This document shows positions 9,278-18,438 of a DNA stretch of 64,000 nt, one piece after another. The notes beneath the pieces are model-generated. The model saw nothing but the letters and a program-made list of their open reading frames with translations. It did no database searches and was not told where the DNA came from. Each line of letters opens with the position of its first letter. Position 1 is the stretch's first letter. The translations under genes and the position numbers were made by a program. The stretch is from Streptomyces spinoverrucosus (GTDB lineage: Bacteria; Actinomycetota; Actinomycetes; Streptomycetales; Streptomycetaceae): positions 4,171,001 to 4,235,000 of the forward strand of contig NZ_JADPZX010000001.1 in the NCBI RefSeq assembly GCF_015712165.1, given 5' to 3'.

Positions 9278-10819
9278 ACACCCCGATCCCGGCCGCGGCC
9301 CACGGCAGGTCCAGGACCTCCGCCGCCTGACCGGGCCGTGCCCCGCCCGGCGGTACGACCGCGAGGGCGTCGGCGGCCGCTACGCCACGCAGCATGGCCG
9401 GACCGTTGTAGTGCAGCGGCACCGCGCGGTCGGCCCGCACCACGACGGGGATGAGCCGGGTGTCGTACGGATGGCCGTGCACCGCCTCCTGCAAGGGCAG
9501 CGCGTACGGCTCCTGCGCCGGGCGTGCCGCGAGCGTGCGCAGCAGGGGCTCGGCGAGGGTGAGGAGGCCGGAGACGGCGGCCAGGGGGTTGCCGGGCAGG
9601 CCGACGAGGTGCTGGTTCTCCTTGGTGCGGGCCAGCAGCATGGGGTGGCCCGGGCGCACCTTGACGCCGTTGACCAGCAGCTCCGCGCCGATACGGCGCA
9701 GGGTGGGGTGGACATGGTCGACGGGGCCGGAGGCGGTGCCGCCGGTGGTGACGACGAGGTCGGCGTCGCTGGCCGTGATCGCCTCGTGGAGGGCGTCGGC
9801 GTCGTCGCCGATGCGCCGCACGGTCGTGACCTCGGCGCCGAGCGCCCGCAGCCAGGGCGGCAGCATCGGGCCGAGGGCGTCACGGATCAGACCGTCGTGC
9901 GGGAGGCCCTCGGTGAGGAGTTCGTCGCCGAGCACCAGGACGTCGGCGCGGGGGCGGGGGACGGCCGTGAGGGTGTCGTACCCGGCGGCCGCGGCGAGGC
10001 CCAGCACGGCGGGGGTGACGAGAGTGCCGGGCGGCAGCAGCTGGTCGCCGCTGCGGCACTCCTGACCGCGCGGGCGGATGTCCTGGCCGTGGCTGACGTC
10101 GCGCGTGGCGTGCAGCCTGCCCCGGTCGTCCGTACGGCCGTGTTCGCTGCGCAGCACAGCGGTGGTGTCCGGCGGGATCCGGGCGCCGGTGGCGATCCGG
10201 ACGGCCTCGCCGTCGTCCAGCCGCGCGTGCTCCGCGTGGCCCGCCAGCACGCCGTTGTCCCGTACGTCCCAGGGGCCGGGCCCGGCGACCGCCCAGCCGT
10301 CCATCGCCGAGGTGTCGAAGGAGGGGAGGTCGGTGAGAGCGGCGAGGGGGGCGGCCAGGGTGAGGCCGAGCGCGGAGTCGCGGGGGAGCGAGACGGGGGC
10401 GCGGCGGGCGCCGCCCCGGCCGGCTCGGGCGGCGATCTCACGGGCCTCGGGCCAGGGAGTGGCCTTGTGGTGGCGGTCCTGGGGGGTGCGGGGTTGGGGG
10501 TGGTGGGGAGTGGGTGCAGCGGCGGTGGGGGCGGGGTGGGGGCGTCTGCGTTGCCCCGGGCCGGGGGGTCGTCGTGGCGTGGGGCTGTGTCCTGGCGGCG
10601 GGTGCTGTCCTGGTGAGAGGCGTTGTCCCAGCCAGGGGCGTTGGCCCGGCCAGGGGCGTTGGCCCGGCCAGGGGCGTTGGCCCGGCCAGGGGCGTTGTTC
10701 CGGCCAGGGGCGTTGTTCCGGTCCTCCTTCACGAGTGCCAGTGCCTCCTCGACGTGCCGCTCCTCGACGTCCTCGACGTCCTCGACGTCCTCGCCGTCAC
10801 GGATGCCGGGGGCGGTCAT
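9267..10819 (-). CDS. moeA: Molybdopterin molybdotransferase MoeA, apparent frameshift near N-terminus
   Basis: MoeA inserts molybdate into adenylylated molybdopterin. From ATG 10304 down to the stop at 9267 the frame reads MDGWAVAGPGPWDV, VVTTGGTASGP and VGLPGNPLAAVSG, all MoeA hallmarks. The same frame is homologous further upstream (ALGLTLAAPL, LTDLPSFDTSA) but has no usable start codon there. A well-placed ATG at 10819, overlapping the mobA stop (ATGA), opens another frame encoding an Asp/Glu-rich start, tandem NAPGR units and a Pro-rich linker. The two frames must join somewhere about 10490-10570, in C-rich homopolymer sequence; one missing base would fix it. Either a sequencing error, a real disabling mutation or slippage. 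Confidence 0.7.
10623..10722 (-). repeat. 18-bp tandem repeat inside moeA N-terminal extension
   Basis: About five copies of an 18-base unit (plus-strand form GGCCAGGGGCGTTGGCCC, with TTGTTCC variants). In the frame of ATG 10819 they encode repeated N(N/A)APGR units. The unit length is a multiple of three, so copy-number change keeps the frame. The codons just after it decay into related DNA/DST repeats. Confidence 0.85.
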
Positions 10820-11745
10820 CCGGCGTCCGGGCGGGGCTCGGGGGTGGTCTTCGCGTCGGCGGCGCCTGCGGCGTCGGCGTCGGCGGCGTCCTCCTCCGCC
10901 CAGCGCAGCGCCAGCGCGGTGGCCTTGCGGGAGGCCTCGGCTACGGCTTCGGGGCCGCCGCCGGCCAGGGCCGCGGCGTAGCCGACGAGGAAGGTGGTCA
11001 ACGGGGCCGCGGGGCGTGCCACCCCGTGGGCCGCGTCGCGAGCGAGGTCGAGCAGGACACCGGTGTCGACGTCGAGGTCGATGCCCAGCTCGTCCTTGAC
11101 TGCGGAGATCCATTCATCCAACACGAGCCCATGCTCCCTGATACGTGCCCTGGCAGTGGCGATGTCGTCCCAGGTGTCGCAGTCGAAGGACGCGACGGGG
11201 TCGAGGACGCGGGTGAGGTTCAGTTCGGCGGTGAGGAGCCGCAGGGGCAGGCCGGTGAGCCCGCCGTGCTCGGCTCCGAGGTGCGCGAGCGTTTCACGCA
11301 GACGCGGTGCGCGGTAGGCGGCCACGAGTGGCTGGTCACGGCCGCCGGGGTCGGTGAGCAGCGCGCCGTCGGCCGGGCCCGCCTCCAGCTCGGCGAGCAG
11401 CCCCTTCACGGTGGGCTCGCCGAGGAAGGGCAGGTCCGCGGAGAGGACCACCACCCGGTCGGCGCCGGTCAGCGGCAGGCCCGCCGCGAGGGCGGCGAGC
11501 GGTCCGCCGCCGGGCGGGTCCTCGCGCGTCCACGTCACCGGCCGTGCCGTCGGCCTCGGGTCGGCCACGACGACGGTGGTCCAAGCGTCGGCGCAGGCGG
11601 CGAGCACCCGGTCCAGCAGCGGGCGTCCGCCCACGCGCACGCCGGGCTTGTCGGCCCCGCCGAGCCGCCGCGCGGCACCGCCGGCGAGCACGATCGCGTC
11701 GTAGCCGCCGACGTCGCCCGATGCGGGGCGTTGGATGTCGCTCAC
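10816..11745 (-). CDS. mobA: MobA-like molybdenum cofactor guanylyltransferase fused to DUF6457
   Basis: A 309-residue two-domain protein. Residues about 14-200 are a MobA/NTP-transferase fold: AIVLAGGAARRLGGADKPG is the nucleotide-binding loop with its conserved Lys, followed by VVVLSADLPFL. MobA attaches GMP to Mo-molybdopterin. Residues about 208-285 (LDEWISAVKDELGIDLDVD...) match the actinobacterial DUF6457 helical domain, often found with MobA. The tail is Ala/Asp-rich. It overlaps moeA by four bases, so the two Moco genes form an operon. Confidence 0.88.
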   Translation of the reverse strand: MSDIQRPASGDVGGYDAIVLAGGAARRLGGADKPGVRVGGRPLLDRVLAACADAWTTVVVADPRPTARPVTWTREDPPGGGPLAALAAGLPLTGADRVVVLSADLPFLGEPTVKGLLAELEAGPADGALLTDPGGRDQPLVAAYRAPRLRETLAHLGAEHGGLTGLPLRLLTAELNLTRVLDPVASFDCDTWDDIATARARIREHGLVLDEWISAVKDELGIDLDVDTGVLLDLARDAAHGVARPAAPLTTFLVGYAAALAGGGPEAVAEASRKATALALRWAEEDAADADAAGAADAKTTPEPRPDAG

Positions 11746-11799
11746 CCATTGAGTATGCGTGCCGCCCGCCGTCTCAGGGAACGTGGGCGGGCCGCCCGA

Positions 11800-13425
11800 T
11801 CACAGCGTGCGCAGCAGCACCGCCGGCTGTTCCACACAGTCCGCGACATAACGCAGGAAGCCGCCCGCCGTGCCGCCGTCGCAGACCCGGTGGTCGAAGG
11901 TGAGCGAGAGCTGCACGACCTGCCGCACCGCCAGCTCGCCCTCGAAGACCCAGGGCTTGGGGACGATGCGGCCGACGCCGAGCATGGCCGCCTCGGGGTG
12001 GTTGATGATCGGCGTGGAGCCGTCGACGCCGAACACGCCGTAGTTGTTCAGCGTGAAGGTGCCGCCGGTCAGCTCCGCCGGGGTGAGCTTCCCGGCCCGG
12101 GCCGCCTCCGTGAGCCGGGCGAACTCGGCGGTCAGCCCCTCGGCATCCCGCGCGTGCGCGTCCCGGACGACCGGCACGACCAGTCCCCGCTCGGTCTGGG
12201 CGGCGAAGCCCAGGTGCACATGGTCCAGCTGGACGACCTCCCTGGCCGCCATGTCGACGGTGGAGTTCAGCTCGGGGAAGCGGGCGAGCGCGGCGGTGCA
12301 GATCCGGGCCAGCAGGGCGAGCAGGGCGATCTTGGGGCCGCCGGCCGCGTTCATCGCGGTGCGGGCCCGCATCAGCTCCGTCGCGTCGGCGTCCACCCAG
12401 CAGGTCGCGTCCGGGATCTCCCGCCTGCTGCGGGACAGCTTCTCGGCGACGGCTCCCCGGACGCCCTTCAGGGGAACGCGGGTGCCGGCGGTGAGGCCCG
12501 TCGAGGTGACCGGGGCGGGCGTCGGTGCGTGCGGCTCGGCCTGGGCCGGTGCGGCGGCCACACGTGCGCGCGGCTCGGCCTGCGCCGGTGCGGCGGCTCC
12601 CCGCGTGCGCGGCTCGGTCTGCGGCTGGGCGGAACGGCCCTGCGCGGCGGCGGCCCGCAGCGCGTACTCCACGTCCGCACGCAGGATCAGCCCGTCCGGC
12701 CCCGAGCCCGTCAGCTCCCGCAGATCCAGCCCGTTCTCCCGGGCGAGCCGCCGTACGAGGGGCGAGATCACCGGCACGGGGCCTTCGCCGCGGGTGCCGT
12801 CGCCGTTGGCGTGGCCGTCGACGGGTTCCGTCGGGGACACCGGGGCAGGAGCGGCCTGTGCCTGCGCTGCGACCGATGCCCTCGCAGGAGACATGGGCGC
12901 CTGGGGCCGCACCCGCCGGCGCCGCGCCGGGGCCGCACCCGTGCCGTAGCCCACGAGGACGTTGCCGGATCCTGTGTCGGAGCCGCCGCCGGTCCGCGCA
13001 GGATCCGAGCCGTTGGCCGAAGCAGCGCTGGAGCCCTCGACGGCAGCGGCGCCGGCAGCCGAGCCCGCACCCGTGCCCTGAGCCGCCCCGGAGCCCGACC
13101 CCAAACCCGTGCCCTGAGCCGCCCCGGCACCTGTGCCCGAACCCGCGTCCGTGCCCTCACCCGCGTCCTCGGAGGCCACCGCGCCCACCGCCACCGTCAG
13201 CAGCGGGGCCCCGACCGGGAGTTCCGTGCCCTCCTCGCCGAAGCGGGCCGTGACCACGCCGCCGTAGGGGCAGGGGACCTCGACCATCGCCTTGGCCGTC
13301 TCGACCTCGACGACCGGCTGGTCGACGGCGACGACGTCGCCGACCTGCACCAGCCAGCGCACGATCTCCGCCTCGGTGAGCCCTTCTCCGAGGTCGGGGA
13401 GCTTGAACTCCAGCACCTGTGCCAT
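11800..13425 (-). CDS. bkdC: Branched-chain 2-oxoacid dehydrogenase E2 (dihydrolipoyl acyltransferase)
   Basis: A 541-residue E2 core enzyme. It has an N-terminal lipoyl domain (about 1-76) with the lipoylated Lys in VETAKAMVEV, then a very long Gly/Ala/Ser/Pro linker. The peripheral subunit-binding domain (SPLVRRLARENGLDLRELTG) follows, then a second Ala/Pro-rich linker and the catalytic domain ending with the active-site FDHRVCDGG. It transfers the branched acyl group from E1 to CoA. In Streptomyces these CoA esters are primers for branched fatty acids and building blocks for polyketides. The start ATG 13425 overlaps the E1beta stop by one base (TGATG). The unusually long, repeat-rich linker (13000-13170) is notable. 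Confidence 0.94.
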   Translation of the reverse strand: MAQVLEFKLPDLGEGLTEAEIVRWLVQVGDVVAVDQPVVEVETAKAMVEVPCPYGGVVTARFGEEGTELPVGAPLLTVAVGAVASEDAGEGTDAGSGTGAGAAQGTGLGSGSGAAQGTGAGSAAGAAAVEGSSAASANGSDPARTGGGSDTGSGNVLVGYGTGAAPARRRRVRPQAPMSPARASVAAQAQAAPAPVSPTEPVDGHANGDGTRGEGPVPVISPLVRRLARENGLDLRELTGSGPDGLILRADVEYALRAAAAQGRSAQPQTEPRTRGAAAPAQAEPRARVAAAPAQAEPHAPTPAPVTSTGLTAGTRVPLKGVRGAVAEKLSRSRREIPDATCWVDADATELMRARTAMNAAGGPKIALLALLARICTAALARFPELNSTVDMAAREVVQLDHVHLGFAAQTERGLVVPVVRDAHARDAEGLTAEFARLTEAARAGKLTPAELTGGTFTLNNYGVFGVDGSTPIINHPEAAMLGVGRIVPKPWVFEGELAVRQVVQLSLTFDHRVCDGGTAGGFLRYVADCVEQPAVLLRTL

Positions 13426-14429
13426 CAGCTCTCGGCCTCCCATTGCAGTCGCGCCACGGCGTCCAGGATGCGGTCGACGCCAGGGAGATGGTGCCTCTCC
13501 AGCATCGGCGGCGGGTAGGGGATGTCGAACCCGGCCACGCGCAGCACCGGCGCCTCCAGGTGGTGGAAGCAGCGCTCCGTGACCCGGGCCGCGATCTCCC
13601 CGCCCGGTCCGGCGAACCCGCCCGACTCATGGACGACGACCGCTCGCCCGGTCCGTCGTACCGAGGCACAGACCGTCTCGTCGTCGAACGGCACCAGGGA
13701 GCGCAGGTCGACCACTTCGAGGTCCCACCCTTCGGCCCGGGCCGCCTCGGCGGCTTCGAGGCAGACGGGTACCGACGGCCCGTACGTGATGAGCGTGGCG
13801 CTCCGACCGGAGCGCCGCACCACCGCGCGGCCAATGGGTTCAACGGTCTCGGGGGCCTCCGGGTTCCAGGCGTCCTTCGACCAGTACAGCCGCTTGGGCT
13901 CCAGGACGACGACCGGGTCGTCGGAGGCGATGGCGGCGCGCAGCAGGCCGTAGGCGTCGGCGACGGTCGCGGGCGTGACGACATGGAGCCCCGGAGTCGC
14001 CATGTAGTACGCCTCGGAGGAGTCGCTGTGGTGTTCGACGCCGCCGATGCCGCCGCCGTAGGGGACGCGGATGGTGATCGGCAGGGGCATCTTGCCGCGC
14101 GTGCGGTTGCGCATGCGCGCCACATGGCTGACGAGCTGCTCGAACGACGGGTAGGCGAACGCGTCGAACTGCATCTCGACGACCGGCCTGAGCCCGTACA
14201 TCGCCATGCCGACGGCCGTGCCGAGGATGCCGGCCTCGGCGAGCGGGGTGTCCGTGCAGCGGTCCTCGCCGAACTCCTTGGCGAGCCCGTCGGTGACACG
14301 GAAGACGCCGCCCAGGGTGCCGACGTCCTCGCCCATCACGTGCACGGACGGGTCGGCGGCCATGGCGTCGCGCATCGCGCGGGTGAGGGCCTGGGCCATG
14401 GTGGCGGGCTTCACGGCGACCGTCGTCAT
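13425..14429 (-). CDS. bkdB: Branched-chain 2-oxoacid dehydrogenase E1 beta
   Basis: A 334-residue E1 beta subunit, the partner that completes the thiamine-diphosphate site of BCKDH. It begins MTTVAVKPATMAQALTRAM. Conserved blocks are GEDVGTLGGVFRVTDGL, the substrate-side segment MQFDAFAYPSFEQ and PYGGGIGGVEHHSDSSEAY. ATG 14429 overlaps the E1 alpha stop by one base (TGATG). A longer frame running upstream is antisense shadow and is rejected. Confidence 0.94.
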   Translation of the reverse strand: MTTVAVKPATMAQALTRAMRDAMAADPSVHVMGEDVGTLGGVFRVTDGLAKEFGEDRCTDTPLAEAGILGTAVGMAMYGLRPVVEMQFDAFAYPSFEQLVSHVARMRNRTRGKMPLPITIRVPYGGGIGGVEHHSDSSEAYYMATPGLHVVTPATVADAYGLLRAAIASDDPVVVLEPKRLYWSKDAWNPEAPETVEPIGRAVVRRSGRSATLITYGPSVPVCLEAAEAARAEGWDLEVVDLRSLVPFDDETVCASVRRTGRAVVVHESGGFAGPGGEIAARVTERCFHHLEAPVLRVAGFDIPYPPPMLERHHLPGVDRILDAVARLQWEAES

Positions 14430-15562
14430 CACAGGGCCCCTTCCTGCCCGGCCTCCAGCTCGGCCCGCAACAGGGCCTGCTGCTCGCGCAGTTGCGGGGT
14501 CGGCTCGGCGTAGACGTGGGCGAACAGGTCCATGGGGTCGAGTTCGGGGTCCTGGTTCAGGCGGGCGCGCAGGTCGGCGGCGAGTGCCTCGGCGTCCTCG
14601 CGCGCGGCCCGGGCACCGGCCTCGTCGAGCCAGCCCCGCTCGGTCAACTCCCGCTCCAGCAGTGCGATCGGGTCGTGGTCCCGCCAGGCGTCGACCTCGG
14701 AGTCCGCGCGGTAGCGCTTGTCGTCGTCCGCGTTCGTGTGCGCCTCCACGCGGTACGTCACCGCCTCCACGAGCGTCGGACCGCCCCCCGCGCGCGCGTG
14801 CCGTACGGCGTGGGCGAGGACCTCGTGCACGGCGGCGGCGTCGTTGCCGTCGACCAGGCGGCCCGGCATGCCGTACCCGACGGCCTTGTGGGCCAGGGAG
14901 GGCGCGGCGGTCTGCTTGGCGAGCGGGACGGAGATCGCGAAGCCGTTGTTCTGGACCAGGAAGACGACCGGGGCCTGCCATACGGCGGCGAAGTTCAGCG
15001 CCTCGTGGAAGTCGCCCTCACTGGTGCCGCCGTCACCGACGATCGCCAGCGCGACCACGTCGTCGCCCTTGAGGCGGGCGGCGTGCGCGAGGCCGACTGC
15101 GTGCGGGAGCTGGGTGGCGAGCGGGGTGCACAGGGGGGCGACGCGGTGGGCGTACGGGTCGTAGCCGGTGTGCCAGTCGCCGCGCAGCAGGGTGAGCGCC
15201 TCGACGGGGTCCACGCCCCGGACGACGGCGGCGAGGGTGTCGCGGTAGCTGGGGAAGAGCCAGTCGCGGTCCTTCAGGACCAGCGCGGCGGCGACCTCGC
15301 AGGCCTCCTGGCCGGTGCTGGACGGGTAGACGGCGAGGCGGCCCTGCTTGGTGAGAGCGGTGGCCTGCGCGTTGTACCGGCGGCCGCGTACCAGCTGGGC
15401 GTACAGCCGGCGCAGGAGTTCGGGGTCGGCCTTGGCAGCCGCCTCGGTGCCGAGCACGCGGTACGGAGCCGCGTCGGGCAGCAGCGGCGTGGGGTCGGTG
15501 CGGGGCTGCCAGGCGGGCGGCGGCGACGGTTTGTACGCGCCACGCTGCTCCATGACCGTCAT
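14429..15562 (-). CDS. bkdA: Branched-chain 2-oxoacid dehydrogenase E1 alpha
   Basis: A 377-residue E1 alpha subunit that decarboxylates keto acids of Val, Leu and Ile with thiamine diphosphate. The ThDP motif is seen as IVGDGGTSEGDFHEALNFA ... VQNNGFAIS (GDG-X-about 25-NN). The phosphorylation-loop-like region YRVEAHTNADD is also present. First gene of the bkdABC operon; ATG 15562 has a GAGGAGGT box. The promoter contains an ACCGA-N4-TCGGT dyad (15624-15637). Confidence 0.94.
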   Translation of the reverse strand: MTVMEQRGAYKPSPPPAWQPRTDPTPLLPDAAPYRVLGTEAAAKADPELLRRLYAQLVRGRRYNAQATALTKQGRLAVYPSSTGQEACEVAAALVLKDRDWLFPSYRDTLAAVVRGVDPVEALTLLRGDWHTGYDPYAHRVAPLCTPLATQLPHAVGLAHAARLKGDDVVALAIVGDGGTSEGDFHEALNFAAVWQAPVVFLVQNNGFAISVPLAKQTAAPSLAHKAVGYGMPGRLVDGNDAAAVHEVLAHAVRHARAGGGPTLVEAVTYRVEAHTNADDDKRYRADSEVDAWRDHDPIALLERELTERGWLDEAGARAAREDAEALAADLRARLNQDPELDPMDLFAHVYAEPTPQLREQQALLRAELEAGQEGAL

Positions 15563-15623
15563 GACGGCACCTCCTCGTGGGAGCGGCTTCGGGGAGGCGC
15601 GGCCTCTGTGATGCGCCTCACCT

Positions 15624-15637
15624 ACCGATTGTTCGGT
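15624..15637. promoter_or_regulatory. PaaR-like dyad in bkd promoter
   Basis: ACCGATTGTTCGGT, an ACCGA-N4-TCGGT inverted repeat about 60 bases before bkdA. It shares the outer arms of the two dyads in the paa region but has TG instead of CG at its centre. Confidence 0.6.
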
Positions 15638-15671
15638 CGACGGCACATTTTGGCTACAGGCGACCCACGGC

Positions 15672-15693
15672 TGTGGACAAACGGTTCTCCACA
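15672..15693. promoter_or_regulatory. Inverted pair of DnaA-box-like 9-mers
   Basis: TGTGGACAA (15672-15680; reverse of the DnaA box TTGTCCACA) faces TTCTCCACA (15685-15693). They lie in the divergent bkdA/bkdR promoter. DnaA could bind or titrate here; inference only. Confidence 0.45.
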
Positions 15694-15737
15694 GCCTGAG
15701 ATGGACGCATTACGTCCATGGTAGAGAGGTGGGGGAC

Positions 15738-16238
15738 ATGGCATCTGAACAAATGGCCGAAGGGCCGGAGGCCGGCGCCACCCTGCCGCCGCCGCGTCCC
15801 CTCGACGCGATCGACCAGGACATCCTGCGGATGCTCCAGGCCGACGGCCGCGCGTCGATACGGTCCGTCGCCGAACGGGTCCATGTCTCGCGCGCCAACG
15901 CCTACGCGCGCATCAACCGGCTCGTCGAGGACGGCGTCATCCGCGGTTTCGGAGCCCGCGTCGACCACGAGCGCGCGGGTCAGGGGACGTCGGCGTACAT
16001 CACCCTGAAGATCGTCCAGAACTCCTGGCGCACGGTGCGCGAGCAGCTCAGACAGCTGCCCGGCGCCTCGCACATCGCCCTCGTCGGGGGCGATTTCGAC
16101 GTGCTGCTGCTGGTGCACACCTCCGACAACCGGGCGCTGCGCGAGGTGGTGCTCACCCGGCTCCAGGCGATCCCGGAGGTGCTCAGCACGCGCACGTTGC
16201 TGGTGTTCGAGGAGGAGGACCTGGAACCGCAGGGCTAG
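15738..16238 (+). CDS. bkdR: Lrp/AsnC-family regulator (BkdR-like)
   Basis: A 166-residue Lrp/AsnC regulator. The N-terminal winged HTH (DAIDQDILRMLQADGRASIRS ... VSRANAYARINRLVEDGVI, about 22-72) is followed by the RAM/ligand-binding domain (GTSAYITLKI ... ALVGGDFDVLLLV). It is transcribed divergently from bkdABC, which it likely regulates in response to branched-chain amino acids, as described for Streptomyces BkdR. ATG 15738 is chosen; GTG 15729 is in frame and possible. Confidence 0.88.
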   Translation: MASEQMAEGPEAGATLPPPRPLDAIDQDILRMLQADGRASIRSVAERVHVSRANAYARINRLVEDGVIRGFGARVDHERAGQGTSAYITLKIVQNSWRTVREQLRQLPGASHIALVGGDFDVLLLVHTSDNRALREVVLTRLQAIPEVLSTRTLLVFEEEDLEPQG

Positions 16239-16278
16239 AGCGTGGCGTTCGGATCGTGCCGGGGTCGCTGGTCCTGGG

Positions 16279-16869
16279 TCAGCGGTCCTGCCGGAGCCCG
16301 CCGAACACCAACTGCGCCACCGCGTCGACCACTTCGCGCTCCCCCATGCCGCGCCCGTCGGGCCGGTACCACTCGACGATCGAGTTGATCATGCCGAAGA
16401 CCAGCCGGGTGGCCAGCCGCACCTCCACGTCGCCGCGCACATCCCCGTCCGCGGCGGCGGCCTTCAGCAACTCGGCGACCCGGTGGTCGAAGTCGCGGCG
16501 CCGCTCCAGCGCCCACCGCTCGGTGTCCGTGTTGCCACGCACCCGCAGCAGCAACGTCACGTACGGGAGTTCGGCTATGAGGACCTCGACCATGCGCCGC
16601 ACGACGTACTCCAGCCGCTCGACGGCACGCCCCACGCGCGCGGGCTCCTCGTCGAGGATCCCGAAGAGTTCGTCCAGCGCCCGGCTCACGGCCCGGCGCA
16701 GCAGCTCCTCCTTGCCCGTGACGTGGTGGTAGATCGACGACTTGGAGATGCCGGCGGCCTTGGACAGGTGCTCCATGGAGGTGCCGTCGTAGCCGCGCTC
16801 GTTGAAGACCTGTACGGCGACCGACAGCAGCGTCTCCGGGGTGTACGTGTCGCGCTTGGCAGTGGTCAT
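16279..16869 (-). CDS. paaR: TetR/AcrR repressor, PaaR-like
   Basis: A 196-residue TetR regulator: HTH at about 12-55 (LLSVAVQVFNERGYDGTSME ... GISKSSIYHHVTGKEELL) and a helical ligand domain. Its start overlaps the stop of the 3-hydroxyacyl-CoA dehydrogenase gene (ATGA), so it is the last gene of that unit, set beside paaN and near paaABCDE. Repression relieved by phenylacetyl-CoA is the known behaviour of PaaR and is inferred here from context. The candidate operators are ACCGA-N4-TCGGT dyads. Confidence 0.82.
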   Translation of the reverse strand: MTTAKRDTYTPETLLSVAVQVFNERGYDGTSMEHLSKAAGISKSSIYHHVTGKEELLRRAVSRALDELFGILDEEPARVGRAVERLEYVVRRMVEVLIAELPYVTLLLRVRGNTDTERWALERRRDFDHRVAELLKAAAADGDVRGDVEVRLATRLVFGMINSIVEWYRPDGRGMGEREVVDAVAQLVFGGLRQDR

Positions 16870-18383
16870 GACGTGCTGCCCTCCCGCTTGTCGGAGGCGT
16901 ACGCGTGGCGGTAGAGCGCGAGGGACGGCGCGTAGCGCCCGGAGGGGTCGCGCAGGTGCAGGTCGTCGAGGAGGGCGTACGCCCAGTTGCGGCCCAGGCG
17001 GCGGCTCCATTCGAAGGGGCCGAGCGGGTAGTTGACGCCCAGCCGCATCGCGGTGTCGATGTCCTCCTCGGTGGCGACGCCCTTGGCTACGGCGTCGTAC
17101 GCGAGGTCGAGGATCCGCGCGACGGTGCGGGCGACGATCATGCCGGGCACGTCGCCGATGACGCTGACCTTCTTGCCGAGTGCCTGGAACAGGCCGGTGG
17201 CCTCGCTGAGGGTCTGCGGGGAGGTGTCCTGGGATGCGGACAGGGCGATGCGGGTGGCCCGCCGGTAGTCGAGGGCGAGGTCGAAGTAGACGACGTCCCG
17301 GAACTCCACCGAGGTCTGGCCGTCGGCGAGCGCCAGCTGGCCGCCGCTGGGCAGCACCAGCCGTGTGCCGTGGTCCTCGTCCTCCTCGCGGACCTGGATG
17401 CCCGCCTCGCGGATCAGCGCCAGCAGCTCGGACGCGGGGCCCAGGTCGCCCTCGGCGACGACGTAGGCGGGCGGCTGGACGGTTTCCGCGGTGTGCGGCT
17501 CGGCGCGCTCGGCGTCGTCCCGGTAGTCGTACCAGCCCTGGCCGGACTTGCGGCCGAGCCGGCCGGACTCCACCAGGCGGCGCTGGGCGAGCGACGGCGT
17601 GAAGCGCACATCCTGGAAGAAGGACTGCCACACGGAGTGCGTCACGGACTCGTTGACGTCCTGCCCGATGAGGTCGGTCAGCTCGAAGGCGCCCATCCGG
17701 AAGCCGCCGCACTCGCGCAGCACGGCGTCGATGGTGGCGGGGTCGGCGCCGTGCGCCTCGTAGACGGCGAAGGCCTCGGCGTAGAAGGGCCGGGCGATGC
17801 GGTTGACGATGAAGCCGGGGGTGTCGGCGCAGGCCACCGGCGTCTTGCCCCAGGCGCGGGCCGTCTCGTACGCGCGCGTGGCCGAGGTGACGTCGGTGGC
17901 GAACCCGGAGACCACCTCGACCAGCGGCAGCAGCGGGGCGGGGTTGAAGAAGTGCAGGCCGACGAAGCGGCCCGGGGCGCGCAGGGCGCCGCCGATGGCC
18001 GTCACCGACAGCGAGGAGGTGTTGGTGGCGAGCAGACAGTCCTCGGCGACCACGTCCTCCAGCTCGCGCATCAGCTCCTGCTTGACGTCCAGCCGCTCCA
18101 GGACGGCCTCGACGACGAGGGCGCAGTCGGCGAGCTCGGCGAGGCTCTCGGCGGGCAGCAGACGGGCGCGCGCGGCGTCCCGGTCGGCGCCGGTGAGCCG
18201 CTCCTTCTCGACGAGCCGGTCGAGCCGGGCACCGATCGCGGCGGCGGCTTCGTGGGCGCGCCCGGGGACGGCGTCGTACAGCCGTACGGGGTGGCCCGCG
18301 ACCAGCGCCACCTGGGCGATGCCCTGGCCCATGGTGCCGGTGCCGACGACGGCCACGGGGCTGCTGAGGTCGAGTGCTGTCAT
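16866..18383 (-). CDS. paaH: 3-hydroxyacyl-CoA dehydrogenase (PaaH-like)
   Basis: A 505-residue NAD-dependent 3-hydroxyacyl-CoA dehydrogenase. The N-terminal Rossmann fold begins VAVVGTGTMGQGIAQVALVAG (about 11-31), with the conserved ATNTSSLSVTAI segment and a catalytic-region GLHFFNPAPLLPLVEVV. Two 3HCDH C-terminal domains follow (GFIVNRIARPFYAEA... and MIVARTVARILDLAYDAV). In phenylacetate catabolism PaaH oxidises 3-hydroxyadipyl-CoA. Length suits the two-C-domain PaaH/PaaC type. It is divergent from paaN. Confidence 0.88.
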   Translation of the reverse strand: MTALDLSSPVAVVGTGTMGQGIAQVALVAGHPVRLYDAVPGRAHEAAAAIGARLDRLVEKERLTGADRDAARARLLPAESLAELADCALVVEAVLERLDVKQELMRELEDVVAEDCLLATNTSSLSVTAIGGALRAPGRFVGLHFFNPAPLLPLVEVVSGFATDVTSATRAYETARAWGKTPVACADTPGFIVNRIARPFYAEAFAVYEAHGADPATIDAVLRECGGFRMGAFELTDLIGQDVNESVTHSVWQSFFQDVRFTPSLAQRRLVESGRLGRKSGQGWYDYRDDAERAEPHTAETVQPPAYVVAEGDLGPASELLALIREAGIQVREEDEDHGTRLVLPSGGQLALADGQTSVEFRDVVYFDLALDYRRATRIALSASQDTSPQTLSEATGLFQALGKKVSVIGDVPGMIVARTVARILDLAYDAVAKGVATEEDIDTAMRLGVNYPLGPFEWSRRLGRNWAYALLDDLHLRDPSGRYAPSLALYRHAYASDKREGSTS

Positions 18384-18406
18384 GGACGCGATCCTCCCGC
18401 ACGGGG

Positions 18407-18415
18407 TTTTCCACA
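18407..18415. promoter_or_regulatory. DnaA-box-like 9-mer
   Basis: TTTTCCACA, one mismatch from TTGTCCACA, just upstream of the paaH start in the paaH/paaN gap. Confidence 0.3.
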
Positions 18416-18438
18416 GATGCGGCGGACCCCCTTGAGCC

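Noticed and set aside
10078..13518. An 1146-codon plus-strand open frame
   Set aside because: Low-complexity Arg/Gly/Pro translation antisense to moeA, mobA and bkdC; an effect of high GC.
16279..18414. A 711-codon frame that could look like a dehydrogenase-TetR fusion
   Set aside because: Its upstream part is an out-of-frame reading of the 3-hydroxyacyl-CoA dehydrogenase gene; only the TetR part from 16869 is real.
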